Shown: positions 9,991 through 20,428, counted from the stretch's first letter. The stretch: 50,176 nt of DNA from Martensiomyces pterosporus (GCA_025201845.1 MU604046.1:1-50176), one strand, 5' to 3'. Numbers and translations are program-made. The notes: generated from the sequence alone by a model not told the origin.

Positions 9991-10328
9991 ATGGAAACGA
10001 ATAGCAGCCTCATGCTTTTAATGCCGTCGACTGCAACGCGTACAGTATTTTACATATGGTCTCTTTTTCTTTCACCCATTCCTATCGCCTTGTCTCCTTG
10101 TCTCCTTGTTTACTCTTGCAAGCATAGTTTTCCTAATTCTCGCGCTCGGGTTCCTATATTCCAATGAAATCATTGACTTCAACGCCGCCATCATCGCCCC
10201 TCCCCATACGTCTGTCAGCTTGTGCCAAGAAGATATGTGGCAGTACCAGCGGCAATGGCAAAGGTCCGTGGCTGCCTTATCTACCGTATTGTTTTCTCGC
10301 TCCTCCCTCCCGGAATAAGGCTCCGACA
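9991..10328. other. Intergenic region between ATG27 and the MINPP-like gene
   Basis: It holds the 3' region of ATG27 and the promoter/leader of the next gene on the same strand. A C/T-rich run lies at about 10055-10115. The following gene's frame is open here from 10164 (an ATG), but that part has no similarity and precedes the membrane anchor, so it is treated as leader. No other gene is seen. Confidence 0.5.
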
Positions 10329-11669
10329 ATGGTAGTGTGGACTGCCGCTCTATGTAGATATCGCGGGCTGCTGCTGCTGCTAGCAGCTGCCACAGTGGTG
10401 TGTTATTATCTACAGACCAGTTACTACAACACGGCTGCAGACGGAGATGCTGGAGTTGAGCGGCTGGCGCTTAGCACAAAAACGCCCTATCCCTCAGAGA
10501 TGCCGCTGCCTACTGCCTATGTTCCTGGCTCGCTACAATTGGTGCATGTGGAGTACATTGTGCGGCATGGCGCTCGCTATCCTACTAAAAGCGATATGGA
10601 GCGCTTTAGACACATCTTTGGCAAGCTGCGGCACAGCGTTCCCAGGAGCTGGATCAAGGACGAGCTGATTACAGAGGCATACGCTGGGGATCTGGCAGCG
10701 AGCGGCGTGCGAGAGATTGAAGGGATTGCACAAAGAGCAGCAGCACGGTACTCTTTACTCTTTGAAAGAAGCAGCGGCAGCAGCTACAGTACTGGCCTGC
10801 GCTTTATCAGCTCAGAGTCACAGAGATCGCAAAAGTCAGCCAGGGCATTCAGGAAAATCCTGAGCGACTCATACAAGACGCTGCCTGTTGAAGTAATCCC
10901 TCGCATCAACGACACCGTGCTGGCGATGAAGTACAGTTGCCCGCTATGGGCCAAAGAGAGCGATCGGCTTATGGATAGTATAAAGCGCCAGGTTGCTACG
11001 TTTGATGCCATTCATGGAAGCGCATTGCAGAAGCATGTCAACCGGCGTTTATCTGCAGATTTGCGGCTGTCCATAAACGACATCTCGACGCTCTACCTGC
11101 TATGTGGATACGACATGTCTCTCTTTGTGGAGCATGGCCACTGGTGCACGCTTCTCAGCCCGCATATCGCATCACTTTTAGAGCTGCGTGCTGATATAAG
11201 GTATAGCCGGGTATTTGGGCCAGACGGCGCCGAAATAAACCGGAAGATGGCGTGCTCGTTGTTCACGCAGATGTTTGATAGCATTGACCAGGTGTTGAAG
11301 CACTCTGGTATGGCAATGCCGGTGTTTCGCTTTGGCCATGCCGAGACGATCATGTTTGCTAGCACGCTCTTAGGACTAGAAAACGCGCTAGGAAACGGAT
11401 CAGCACCGATAACGGGAAACATGCCGCTGAAAGAAGCACTACTGCGCGGGTTTAGGACATCGGTGCTGGCTCCTTTCTCGTCTAATCTTGCATTGGAGAT
11501 TTATCAAGACAGATACTCCCAGGCATACTTCCGGCTGCTGATCAATGAGAACAGCATACGTCTTCCGCTGTGCCCTGACAGCATCTGTCCGCTGCGTATA
11601 CTGCGCGAAATGTTGTCAGACGACATTGGGTGCACATTTGCCAGCATGTGCCATGCCAGCGACCACTGA
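10329..11669 (+). CDS. Multiple inositol polyphosphate phosphatase-like histidine phosphatase (MINPP type)
   Basis: A 446-residue member of histidine phosphatase clade 2. Catalytic motif RHGARYP (about residues 78-84) supplies the phospho-acceptor His, and a later FGHAET (about 335-340) supplies the HAE proton donor of the MINPP subgroup; phytases and acid phosphatases of the same clade usually have HD. An N-terminal hydrophobic stretch (about residues 9-28, RGLLLLLAAATVVCYYLQ) after a short basic head acts as signal anchor or signal peptide, placing the enzyme in the secretory pathway. MINPP enzymes remove phosphates from InsP6/InsP5 and 2,3-bisphosphoglycerate. The start at 10329 (MVVWTAALCRYRG) was chosen because the anchor follows; an ATG at 10164 would add 55 unrelated residues. 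No obvious C-terminal ER-retrieval signal is seen. Confidence 0.82.
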   Translation: MVVWTAALCRYRGLLLLLAAATVVCYYLQTSYYNTAADGDAGVERLALSTKTPYPSEMPLPTAYVPGSLQLVHVEYIVRHGARYPTKSDMERFRHIFGKLRHSVPRSWIKDELITEAYAGDLAASGVREIEGIAQRAAARYSLLFERSSGSSYSTGLRFISSESQRSQKSARAFRKILSDSYKTLPVEVIPRINDTVLAMKYSCPLWAKESDRLMDSIKRQVATFDAIHGSALQKHVNRRLSADLRLSINDISTLYLLCGYDMSLFVEHGHWCTLLSPHIASLLELRADIRYSRVFGPDGAEINRKMACSLFTQMFDSIDQVLKHSGMAMPVFRFGHAETIMFASTLLGLENALGNGSAPITGNMPLKEALLRGFRTSVLAPFSSNLALEIYQDRYSQAYFRLLINENSIRLPLCPDSICPLRILREMLSDDIGCTFASMCHASDH

Positions 11670-12566
11670 GTAGATGCGTGCTTGATATGTGTTGCGTGTT
11701 CTATATATAGATGCTGGCTCTATTGACCAATGGACGCCATATAATTGAATGTGTTGCACATTGCCGAGAGATTAGATGCACATGTGTGCTGTTTGACGCC
11801 ATGGTGTCTAGAGGTACATGCTGTGAGGGACTTTACGCAGCAGCGACTGCTCAAATAGCACGCGTCTGTTTTGTTTTTATCGTTAGCCTTTGGTTAAAAA
11901 AAGGAAAGGCAGGGCTTTAAGCCGAGTCGAAAACAGCAGGGCGTGGGTACAGATAGTTGGGTCTACTTCCAAGGCAGGCGTGCGTTTACCAGTGTCCACC
12001 GACATTTACTGCTGTTCCCTTTTTGGCTGGTAGTACTCTCTAGCATGAGCCAACCACATATTTGCTATGCAAGAGTGTGCCCATGCATGCGTGGGATCCA
12101 GGGCCTAGTCTTTCCGCTTCTTCTCCGATGCAATAGGGGAGGCGTGGCTCTTTTTCTTTGTGTTTTTACTAGCCTATGGGCAACACCACAGCCAGCCAGG
12201 CATACAAGGCTATGTATACGCACATGCAGCAGTAGATTTTGATGGTAAATAGAATAGAGCCTTACTTCACAAAAAAGGCAGCAGCAGCTACATGCATCCA
12301 CACTTGTCTTTTTTTGCTTCCATGCGCATGTTCGCCCTTGACTAGATGCCTCACCTATATAGATACCTGCCCAAAAGAAAGCTCTGCTGTACTCACCATC
12401 TAGTGCACACGGCACACTCACGTATTTCTCTCCTGGTGTTATCCTTGCACTTTTATGGTCTTTTTTTTACACCACTGAACGAGCAATACCCTCTATGGTA
12501 TAGTCGCAGGATACACACGCCTCAAGCACACTTCAGCGATACTGTGTAAATACATTTCACACTGTG
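11670..12566. other. ~900-base intergenic region without a recognisable gene
   Basis: This stretch is relatively A/T- and pyrimidine-rich. It has TATA-like runs at about 11703-11710 (TATATATA) and 12355-12362 (CTATATAG). The second lies ~205 bases before the next ATG and may belong to that gene's promoter. Open frames on both strands are short, cysteine-rich and biased in an uncoded-looking way. I see no RNA gene. Confidence 0.5.
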
Positions 12567-15500
12567 ATGGATTATCTTCGTACACATCTTCCATTTCCAA
12601 GAAGCGGACGGACGGAGGCATCTGCACTGGACATTGAAGGAGTGCTGGACAGCCAAGATATCGAGCCCAGGGAGAGCACGACTTTGACAGTTGGCCGGGT
12701 GCCAAAACCACTAATATTCGAGCGAGAGGTGCAGAGGCGTCTTTTGCAGTTTGTTGGCCTCTGTCTAGCATCGCTTACGCCTGTGGGAATAGCAGCACTA
12801 GGGCTGACGTTTCTGCGCCCCACGCGGGCGACGCTCATAGGGGTATACGCATTCACAGGAGCAGTTTCGCTCGTTGGTTTGGTGTATAGTAGCCTGTACC
12901 TTGACCTGTGCATATCGAGGGTGATTGCAAAGAGACACCAGCTATTCTCACAGCCCCTGTTGCAGACAAGCAGCCAGCAGATAACTTCCGGCGTGCCAAG
13001 AGTAAATTCCGCTATGGATGCGTTTAATACCAGGCAGCGTTGGTACTTGAACAGACGCTCTATTGCTAGCCCTACTCTTGTTTCGCGGTCCCACGACATC
13101 CCAGCTGATTCAACACTGGTGCCGAGGTCTCCAGCGAGACAACCGCTATTTAGCCCAGTGCCATCAGCTGGAGAGGACTTACAGCATGGAAGCGCCATGT
13201 CACTTCCTGAAGTTGAGCGCCTTCCGCCTTTGCAGATACCCCAGCTCGCTCATTTCAAGACAACACGGTCACGCGAGAATTCGCCCACCTTTATGCCTCT
13301 CAAGCATGCGGATGAAGATGNNNNNNNNNNAAACCACTAATATTCGAGCGAGAGGTGCAGAGGCGTCTTTTGCAGTTTGTTGGCCTCTGTCTAGCATCGC
13401 TTACGCCTGTGGGAATAGCAGCACTAGGGCTGACGTTCCTGCGCCCCACGCGGGCGACGCTCATAGGGGTATACGCATTCACAGGAGCAGTTTCGCTCGT
13501 TGGTTTGGTGTATAGTAGCCTGTACCTTGACCTGTGCATATCGAGGGTGATTGCAAAGAGACACCAGCTATTCTCACAGCCCCTGTTGCAGACAAGCAGC
13601 CAGCAGATAACTTCCGGCGTGCCAAGAGTAAATTCCGCTATGGATGCGTTTAATACCAGGCAGCGTTGGTACTTGAACAGACGCTCTATTGCTAGCCCTA
13701 CTCTTGTTTCGCGGTCCCACGACATCCCAGCTGATTCAACACTGGTGCCGAGGTCTCCAGCGAGACAACCGCTATTTAGCCCAGTGCCATCAGCTGGAGA
13801 GGACTCACAGCATGGAAGCGCCATGTCACTTCCTGAAGTTGAGCGCCTTCCGCCTTTGCAGATACCCCAGCTCGCTCATTTCAAGACAACACGGTCACGC
13901 GAGAATTCGCCCACCTTTATGCCTCTCAAGCATGCGGATGAAGATGGTGGGCCTTCCGCCGCTGGGCGCTGCACAGCCACAACATTCCATGCATCCATGG
14001 CCAGGAGTAGCTCATTCCAGCACAGCGTAGTAGCCGACCGTTACAGCGCCAGTGTCTCATGTGTCGACGGTTTGCGCAAGAGCTTGGAGACGGAGAGCAT
14101 CTTTGACGATGACGATGACAGCGTGCAGCTTCTGACATTTGACAAAGTCAAGGTGCACTCAGCATGCTCGTTGAACGAAGCCAAGCTGAGCAGCCGAAAG
14201 CAAAGCGGTATTGGCGTGTGTACGCAAGCAAGGGTGCCTCGTCGCCAGCAACCATGTATGCATAGCCATATTTACACTGCTGCCGACCACGATGCCTTTG
14301 TCAGCTACATTTGTCAGCAGAATGCCGGTGTTCGACAGGCACAACGTCCACTGCTCATATCCGCCGAACAGTTGTCGGCCTCCCTCGCATTCACAAACAA
14401 CACAGCCACCATAGCAACCTCTTCGTCGTCCTTTTCGGGCTCTACATCTATGTCGCCGTGCAACATCACATCGGTGATCTCACAATTTCCCGAGCCACCC
14501 AGCCGTATCCTGAAGTGCAGCCGCTTGTCACAGGGTCCAGGCGAAGACGACTATATCGAAAAATGGCTCAAGTCGACGGCCCAAGTCAAGTACCACCCGG
14601 CCTTGCGTGGAGTCGGCCAGAACATGCCGCCAATATCGTTTGTCATGAGCAGCACCGAGCTAGTTGTGCCTGACAAATTCAGGCACCCAGGTACAGGCAT
14701 CATCGCTTTTTCCGAAAGCAAGCCAAACAAGAGAGGTGTAGGCAGGTCAATATATGGCGAGAGGGGCATTATTGAATCGGAGTCCAACACCAACCTGCCT
14801 GTAGACTATCTGATGTCAGAGCTTCTCAATTCGGCCCAGAGCCATTATCCAGGCGTGCTCGGTAGTAGCGCGCATGCAGTGTGGCCACTGTTGTCATCAG
14901 CTGTGTGTCCAATCCACTGCTGCGGGGTCGGCTCCGTGCCGAATGGTGTGAGCGTCGATGTAATGGTTGCCCGGCTGAACCATGCAATAGACATTTCTGA
15001 TGTTAGCAGCTGGGATTCGAGCCCAGATGTCGCAGACATGGCAGGGCTGGATGAGCCGCTGCTTGAGTCCAGCGACTTGTGTCTACGGCGTGCAACACTG
15101 GTGAGCTACCAAAAGAGAGCCAGCGAGGAGAGCAGGGAGTACCAGCAGCGGCAGCAGCCCAATGGGCCTAGCTTTGTTGCCGAACGATCTACTTCAAGCT
15201 CCCTGGCATGCTGCGTTTCCAAAGATAGTGAGAAATGCGCAAACAGCGGCGGTGGCTGCGACACCATAGACTCGCGGTACTTTTCGGCGGTGTCCTTGCC
15301 ACGGACACACGATCCAGCGGCTAGGTGTCTAGACCCGTGCATGGAAGTCGATGAGGACGAAAATGGTGTGTATTTTGACAGGGGCTACAACGAGGCTGAG
15401 CTAGATATGGGCCATTTGGATACAGAGAGTGACGGCGATGCGAGTGGCTTTTCTCTATCCAGTCGTCTCAGCCAGGCAAATGCCGGCGTGAATCTTGACA

Positions 15501-15784
15501 ACTTGGCATTGCAGCTCTCCAAAATACTACTAACAAGCCCGCGCAGCTCAAGAGATGCCCAAGAGGATGCGCCACACTCAGAAAGCCAGCGCGACAGCGT
15601 CAGCATAGGCATTCACACACCGACTCTGGATGCACACTACGTAGAGCAGGAAGAGAGTGCTGTAGCAAGCAGTGCGGCTATCCCTCAACATGGGGCGCCA
15701 TCGTCCAAGGGCGTTGATGGGAGATCCGAGCGGTCGTCGGCTACTCTAGACGAAGATGTCCATGTGGTTGTTCGAGTAACTTGA
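12567..15784 (+). CDS. Unrecognised two-transmembrane protein with long disordered region; gene interrupted by an assembly gap
   Basis: I do not recognise this family. The start is the ATG at 12567 (MDYLRTHLPF). Two hydrophobic helices follow: FVGLCLASLTPVGIAALGLTF (about residues 60-80) and a second at ~88-108, then a basic RVIAKRHQ stretch. The frame runs to a 10-N gap at 13321-13330, and the sequence after it repeats the preceding 616 bases. Counting that segment once, the frame stays open to 15784 and predicts ~863 residues. Beyond the helices the protein is Ser-rich and looks disordered, with one more ordered patch (DDYIEKWLKSTAQVKYHPAL, then GVGQNMPPISFVMSSTELVV) encoded near 14550-14670. 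Acidic runs such as DDDDDS and EVDEDENG may be phospho- or binding sites. The layout suggests a membrane-anchored scaffold, but this is inference. It is convergent with the farnesyltransferase gene, 65 bases stop to stop. Confidence 0.7.
12705..13320 (+). repeat. Left copy of a 616-base direct duplication flanking the N gap
   Basis: It matches 13331-13946 base for base at a constant offset of 626, with two differences that I can see: T at 12812 against C at 13438 (silent), and T at 13180 against C at 13806 (Leu against Ser). It ends exactly at the gap. Confidence 0.95.
13321..13330. other. Assembly gap (10 N)
   Basis: Ten undetermined bases lie between the two copies of the duplication. The arrangement of contig end, Ns and the same sequence again is what results when two overlapping or allelic contig ends are scaffolded without being merged. 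Confidence 0.97.
13331..13946 (+). repeat. Right copy of the 616-base direct duplication
   Basis: It starts right after the Ns with the same bases as 12705 and ends where the left copy is cut by the gap. The coding frame continues without a break from this copy into unique sequence, so this copy is taken as the intact one. Confidence 0.95.
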
Positions 15785-15849
15785 GCACGCATTATCTGCC
15801 GCTCTGTCGGGGTTTAATGTAGTACAAGCATATAAATGGAAAGCAGTCT

Positions 15850-17145
15850 CTAATTTACAAGGCTTTCGGCAAGCGGGGGCAAAGAGTAAAAATACTTGAC
15901 AAAGCTGGCCAGTGGCGCAAAAGGCACACTGTATACCGGATGTACTGGCTTTACCAGGTTTGAGCGCACTCCAAGTACCTGGAGCCCGCTTGATATTGCT
16001 CCCCACTGCATCATCCGCACTGGCACGCCATAGACCGAGGAGGTGTCTGTGACCTGATCACTGGGCTCAACACCGACGTAGTGCTGGGATAGTGACAGCC
16101 CCAACAGACAGTACATGGTGTGGTAGAGATCGGGCGATTTCCCTGGCTTGTCGCGCAAGCCGCCAGCACGAGTAGCCTGGCAGCATGCGAGAATGTAGCG
16201 CTGGAGCGCAGAGCGGGAGTACAGATAGTCGTCCTTCTGCGACCGCTTTAGTGCCTTTTGCAAAATGGGGAACGCGCCTCCCATCCAGTAAGAATAGCAG
16301 CCATCGACGAGCTTGTTTGTGCGGCCATTGAACCCGCCCTCAAACGCCAGCTGTCTGGAGCACATCCACCGCGCCAAGCGAGTGAGATCAAGCACGTCTG
16401 TTTTGTCCAGGATATCCAGTGCAGCCAGCCCGCACAAGGTATAGCCTCCGTGTGCCTCGACACCTGGGTAAGGGCCAATTCCGCCCTCACAGGTCTGGCA
16501 CTGTGCGATAAACTCTGCGCAGTTTGCTACAAGCTCGGGTGTCATTATATTTAGCAGCGAGGCGATGACCATGGCGCAGTATACGCCACGGACATCAACC
16601 TCGCCACCCTCATGCATGTAGAAGGACCCGTCCGCGCGCTTCATTGTCATTAGCCACTGGTACATCTTCCCTCTATCTATAGTGCTGTACGCATCCTCGC
16701 CGCCAATAACCGCAATTGCCATGATCGAGGCGAACGTGCCTGCTAAATGCGGCATCTGCTTGTTCCCACCACAAAATCCACCAGCCGGGCTCTGGAACTG
16801 CTTGACAGTGCTCAGTGCCCTGCGGCGAAGCAGCGGGTCAATGTCGCATCCCATTATGTCTAGCGAGTTGAGCGACCAAAAGGCAAACCAAGGCTGGGAC
16901 GCATCCAGGGCTGCAAACCCACTGGACAGGCCATGCAAGCAGTCGTGGATAAACTGCGTGTGCTTGCTGCGCAGCAGCCTGTGTGTGGAGTCGTCGATGT
17001 CCCCGCCGTGCGAAAGCGTGTCAGGGTCGACGCGTTTTAAATAAATGTCGCCAATGCTGTCCTCCACCTCCGCCTGCTTTAGCGACGTCTCGGAGTCATG
17101 CTCGTTGTCGTCGTAGCGGTAGTCGAAGCTAAATGAAGTGGCCAT
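15850..17145 (-). CDS. RAM1: Protein farnesyltransferase beta subunit
   Basis: A 431-residue prenyltransferase beta subunit with an alpha-alpha barrel of repeats. Family hallmarks in order: LDASQPWFAFWSLNSLDIMG; GGFCGGNKQMPHLAGTFASI; CEGGIGPYPGVEAHGGYTLC; FEGGFNGRTNKLVDGCYSYW. The zinc ligands are visible as Asp and Cys in VDGC (about residues 278 and 280) and His in LYHTMY (about 342), with spacing as in rat FTase (D297, C299, H362). The length and the NKLVDGCYSYW block favour farnesyltransferase over geranylgeranyltransferase I or II beta subunits. With an alpha subunit (not in this window) it attaches farnesyl to CaaX proteins such as Ras and mating factors. The start is the ATG at 17145 (MATSFSFDY); the upstream frame opens at a non-ATG codon. 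Confidence 0.92.
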   Translation of the reverse strand: MATSFSFDYRYDDNEHDSETSLKQAEVEDSIGDIYLKRVDPDTLSHGGDIDDSTHRLLRSKHTQFIHDCLHGLSSGFAALDASQPWFAFWSLNSLDIMGCDIDPLLRRRALSTVKQFQSPAGGFCGGNKQMPHLAGTFASIMAIAVIGGEDAYSTIDRGKMYQWLMTMKRADGSFYMHEGGEVDVRGVYCAMVIASLLNIMTPELVANCAEFIAQCQTCEGGIGPYPGVEAHGGYTLCGLAALDILDKTDVLDLTRLARWMCSRQLAFEGGFNGRTNKLVDGCYSYWMGGAFPILQKALKRSQKDDYLYSRSALQRYILACCQATRAGGLRDKPGKSPDLYHTMYCLLGLSLSQHYVGVEPSDQVTDTSSVYGVPVRMMQWGAISSGLQVLGVRSNLVKPVHPVYSVPFAPLASFVKYFYSLPPLAESLVN

Positions 17146-17993
17146 GATTCCAACAATAATTGCGAATTCTACAAGCGAAGAGAGCTGCCCCGTTCTCGCA
17201 CTGGCAGCCCTGCGAGGCGGCACTCAGCCTCCTTATTGGGCACCTCGCCTGGGCTCTGCAGCCGGCAAAAGGGCAAATGAGAGCCTGGAAAAAAACTCGT
17301 GCGTGATCAGGCTGATTACATCCGCTGATCGCCAAATAACCGCCCCTTTCTTCGCCCCCCAATGGCGAGTAATGGAAGTCCCGCATGGCAGGCAATGCGA
17401 GATGCTTGTCATGGGGCGAACGGGCGCCAAAACCATGCTAACTTCCTCTTCCCATTTTCCGGGTATACAAAACAAATTCAAGTAAGATTATGTAAGGATT
17501 CGGAGCTGATGCCACAGCACAGTTGGTGGCGGTGTGAGGCAGCGACGGCAGCAGCGGCAGCAGCGCGATGGATTCAGCATGGATGCAGGCGTATTCAGCG
17601 GATTGCCGCCGGCATGGATGATGGATGCGCAGGTGGGGCGGCGAATCCATTAGTGCATTGGAGCTGGCAGGCACCCGCAGCATATGGCTCTGGCCAGTCG
17701 GTGCGGTTTCTGAGTGGCACGAGCATCTGCTTGAATCCTATGCATTCTGCAATTGGCCATTTAAGAATGGGCTGGCACGCAGGGCGGGGACACAAAGCGC
17801 GCACGCGGGTTCCATTTGCAAAATGAAGAGCTGCTGCTGCTGCCGCCGCTACACCAAATGAATATATGAAATGCCCGCTTTTGGCCATTCGCCTGTAGTG
17901 GGTGTCTCAAGCCAAAGCATCGAGTATCCGTTGAGCGGGCCCTGTACTCACTGGCTGCTTGCGCTGTCTTTCCTATTTCAACTTTTGTAGCAA
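17146..17993. other. Divergent intergenic region between RAM1 and RPS2
   Basis: About 850 bases hold the RAM1 promoter (left) and the RPS2 promoter (right). Just before the RPS2 ATG, a pyrimidine-rich tract ends in TTTTGTAG (about 17984-17990), which looks like a 3' splice site; a GTATCC near 17926 could be the donor of a ~65-base leader intron. Ribosomal-protein genes often have such leader introns, but the donor here is weak. The middle part (17560-17830) is GC-rich and contains several open frames without similarity. Confidence 0.4.
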
Positions 17994-18794
17994 ATGGCTG
18001 ACTCAGCACCGGCCGATAGTCGTGGTGGACGTGGCGGTTTCGGACGTGGTCGCGGTCGCGGTCGCGGTGGTCGTGGACGCGGTGGACGCGGACGCGGTCG
18101 TCGTGATGACGGCGAGCAGGCCTGGGTTCCCGTTACTAAGCTCGGTCGCCTCGTCAAGGACGGCAAGATCAAGTCGATTGAGCAGGTTTACCTGTTCTCC
18201 CTCCCCATCAAGGAGTACCAGATTGTTGACGTCTTCCTCCCCAAGCTCAAGGACGAGGTTATGAAGATCACCCCTGTTCAGAAGCAGACCCGTGCCGGTC
18301 AGCGCACCCGCTTCAAGGCCTTTGTTGCCATTGGTGACTCTGACGGCCACGTCGGTCTTGGTGTCAAGTGCGCCAAGGAGGTTGCCACTGCTATCCGCGG
18401 TGCCATCATCCTCGCCAAGCTCTCGGTCATCCCCGTCCGCCGTGGATACTGGGGCTCCAGGCTCGGTGCTCCCCACACCGTCCCCGCCAAGGTCACCGGC
18501 AAGTGCGGCTCCGTCGTCTGCCGTCTTGTCCCTGCTCCCCGCGGTACCGGTATCGTCGCTGCCCCCACCCCCAAGAAGATCCTGGCTCTTGCTGGTATCA
18601 CCGACTGCTACACCACCGCTCGTGGTTCGACCAAGACCCTGGGTAACTTCGTCAAGGCTGCCTTCATCGCTATTGGCAACACCTACTCGTTCCTCACCCC
18701 CGACCTCTGGGCTGAGACCGCCTTCTCCCAGGACCCTTACCAGGAGTTCACCGACCACCTGGTCAAGGCCTCCGAGAAGAAGCTCAAGTACTAG
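17994..18794 (+). CDS. RPS2: 40S ribosomal protein uS5 (RPS2)
   Basis: A 266-residue single-exon gene. Residues ~9-37 are an RG/RGG-rich tail (repeats of GRGRGRGG type), typical of eukaryotic RPS2 and a substrate of arginine methyltransferase. The S5 N-terminal double-stranded-RNA-binding domain follows ([15 protein letters not shown] region), with [20 protein letters not shown] and the helix [20 protein letters not shown]. The S5 C-terminal domain contains [19 protein letters not shown] and [20 protein letters not shown]. The protein lies at the mRNA entry region of the small subunit and affects decoding accuracy. Codon use is extremely biased to C-ending codons, as expected of a highly expressed gene. 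This bias creates a 251-codon open frame on the opposite strand that is not a gene. Confidence 0.98.
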   Translation: MADSAPADSRGGRGGFGRGRGRGRGGRGRGGRGRGRRDDGEQAWVPVTKLGRLVKDGKIKSIEQVYLFSLPIKEYQIVDVFLPKLKDEVMKITPVQKQTRAGQRTRFKAFVAIGDSDGHVGLGVKCAKEVATAIRGAIILAKLSVIPVRRGYWGSRLGAPHTVPAKVTGKCGSVVCRLVPAPRGTGIVAAPTPKKILALAGITDCYTTARGSTKTLGNFVKAAFIAIGNTYSFLTPDLWAETAFSQDPYQEFTDHLVKASEKKLKY

Positions 18795-19409
18795 AGCGCT
18801 TTGGCTGAAGGCATCTTGCTGCTCCGCAGTTTTGATCGGCGCTAGACTGTGAGTTCATCCACTCTCGCATGCGTTCTCCGTCTGCTACTACTTCCAACTG
18901 AGGTGGCCCAGCACAGTTACTTTTCTGTTCACCAACTCGAATGTAATAGTGTCTATACCACTCTTATGCTTGGTTGTGCGGATGGTGCGTGTGCAGGACT
19001 CGCTTTCTTCTCCCTTGTGGTGTCTTCCTGAGGATGCCTTTGACGCTCCAGCGGCTCGCCTGCAACTCTTTTCCATTCACACGGGGCATCTCATTTTACA
19101 TGTTTTGTTTTTGCTGTGTGGAGCGTGCGGCCTGTTCCCTTGACTGGCGAAACAACCGTCCCGCACCACCTCCCCAGCATCTTCCGGTTCACTTTGCTGC
19201 CCACAGTTGACATTTTCAGAAAACCAAATAAAAAAAGTCAAAAAGGCAAAGACAAGGGCAATACCGCGGGCGTGCTTTGCGTGCACTGCGCACATATTAT
19301 GATGCGGCTTGCCAATAGCGCGAATGTGTAGAAGCGAAATGTGTGACAGCCATGTTCGTGAACAGAACACTAAAAGAAAGAAAAGGAAAAGAAGGCGCCG
19401 CGTGCGCTC
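18795..19409. other. Convergent 3' regions of RPS2 and PRE7
   Basis: 615 bases lie between two stop codons facing each other. I see no open frame with recognisable product and no C/D or H/ACA snoRNA boxes in a proper arrangement. An A-rich run with AAATAAAAAAAG at about 19222-19236 could serve RPS2 polyadenylation, though it is ~430 bases from the stop. Confidence 0.5.
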
Positions 19410-20117
19410 TTAGTCGTGCTTGAGCTCTCTCTTGGTCTTTTGCACGCCGTCCTTGTCAATAATGAACAGGTCCAGCCAGTCGCCAGTGTGGATGTCGCGC
19501 TCGGTGGCGCCAGTGAACGCATCGATGGCAATCTTGATGGCCTCCTCGCGCGAGAGCAGCCTCTCCTTGTCCACGCCGTGCTGGTTCTTGAACGCGACCT
19601 GGTTGTCCAAGAATGGCTGCACAAGCGCCGACGCCGACCCATACGCCTGGTAGTTGACTCTCTCCATGTTGCCGACAGGGTCGTACGTAAACACTGCGCC
19701 CTTTCCCTCCGGATCCAGGCCAGCCAAGATGGGGAACACATAGTAGGGGAAGAAGCGCTTCCCATACAGGGTGTTCGACAGCAGCTGGGCCATGGCCGGC
19801 GTGCTGATAACCTTGTCGTGCTTGTGGAAGTACATCTGCGCCCTCTGCTCGATGTGCTCGACAAGCTTCTTCGCGTCGGCCGCATACCCGGTGGTGGCCA
19901 AGACGGCGTTGTTGGAGAGCTGGAAGGCCTTGGGATCGTACCGGCTGTTGATGCTGTACCCGTTGCTCTGGCGGGTGTCTGCAGCCACAACGACAAAGTC
20001 CTCGCCGCAAATGGCCAAAGAGGTGCCGCCGTTGTCAACGTAGGGCTCCCAGCGGTTGTGGTTGTGTGCTTCGATGGGCATCTGCGTGATTCCCTGCTGC
20101 ATGCTCGCGAAATCCAT
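19410..20117 (-). CDS. PRE7: 20S proteasome subunit beta type-1 (beta6, PRE7/PSMB1)
   Basis: A 235-residue Ntn-fold proteasome subunit. The core begins at YVDNGGTSLAICGEDFVVVA, matching the PSMB1 block [20 protein letters not shown], and continues with DTRQSNGYSINSR. The stretch GKRFFPYYVFPILAGLDPEG followed by KGAVFTYDPVGN is diagnostic of beta6, as is QPFLDNQVAFKNQ. Beta6 is a structural subunit of the inner beta ring without peptidase activity of its own; the ~30-residue N-terminal extension fits a propeptide. The start at 20117 is the first ATG of the frame. The downstream gene on this strand side is RPS2, convergent. Confidence 0.95.
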   Translation of the reverse strand: MDFASMQQGITQMPIEAHNHNRWEPYVDNGGTSLAICGEDFVVVAADTRQSNGYSINSRYDPKAFQLSNNAVLATTGYAADAKKLVEHIEQRAQMYFHKHDKVISTPAMAQLLSNTLYGKRFFPYYVFPILAGLDPEGKGAVFTYDPVGNMERVNYQAYGSASALVQPFLDNQVAFKNQHGVDKERLLSREEAIKIAIDAFTGATERDIHTGDWLDLFIIDKDGVQKTKRELKHD

Positions 20118-20428
20118 TAGTCCTGTGAATATACCTTGCTCGGCGATTGAGCCTGAAGCGTCTGTGCTGTGTGAGATTGGTGTTCAATAAAAAGGGGGGG
20201 AAATAGAGAAAGAGAAACCCAGGCAGGGCGGGGTTGGGCTTGCAATTACGTACGCGCATTACGTAGCGCAGCGGTGGCTGTCGCTGCTGCTTTGGCTGGA
20301 GCGCATACGCAATCCGCCCATCCCTTAATCACAATCACCGGTTATCAAGCATCTCGTGCTCACAGTGGGGCATATCAAGCATTTATTCTGAAGCATCAAG
20401 AAATAGGATTTGGCCAGGCATCCCAGCC
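20118..20428. other. Intergenic region between the ATG1 stop and the PRE7 start
   Basis: 311 bases contain the PRE7 promoter and the ATG1 3' region, both genes on the minus strand. On the minus strand a C/T-rich run (about 20185-20225) precedes the PRE7 start. No small gene is evident. Confidence 0.5.

Noticed and set aside
12705..13946. True tandem duplication of a two-helix domain
   Set aside because: Both copies end precisely at the N run, and one is cut in mid-frame. An assembly artefact explains this better than biology.
18003..18758. 251-codon minus-strand open frame opposite RPS2
   Set aside because: Exact antisense of RPS2, low-complexity Gly/Thr/Asp composition, no family.
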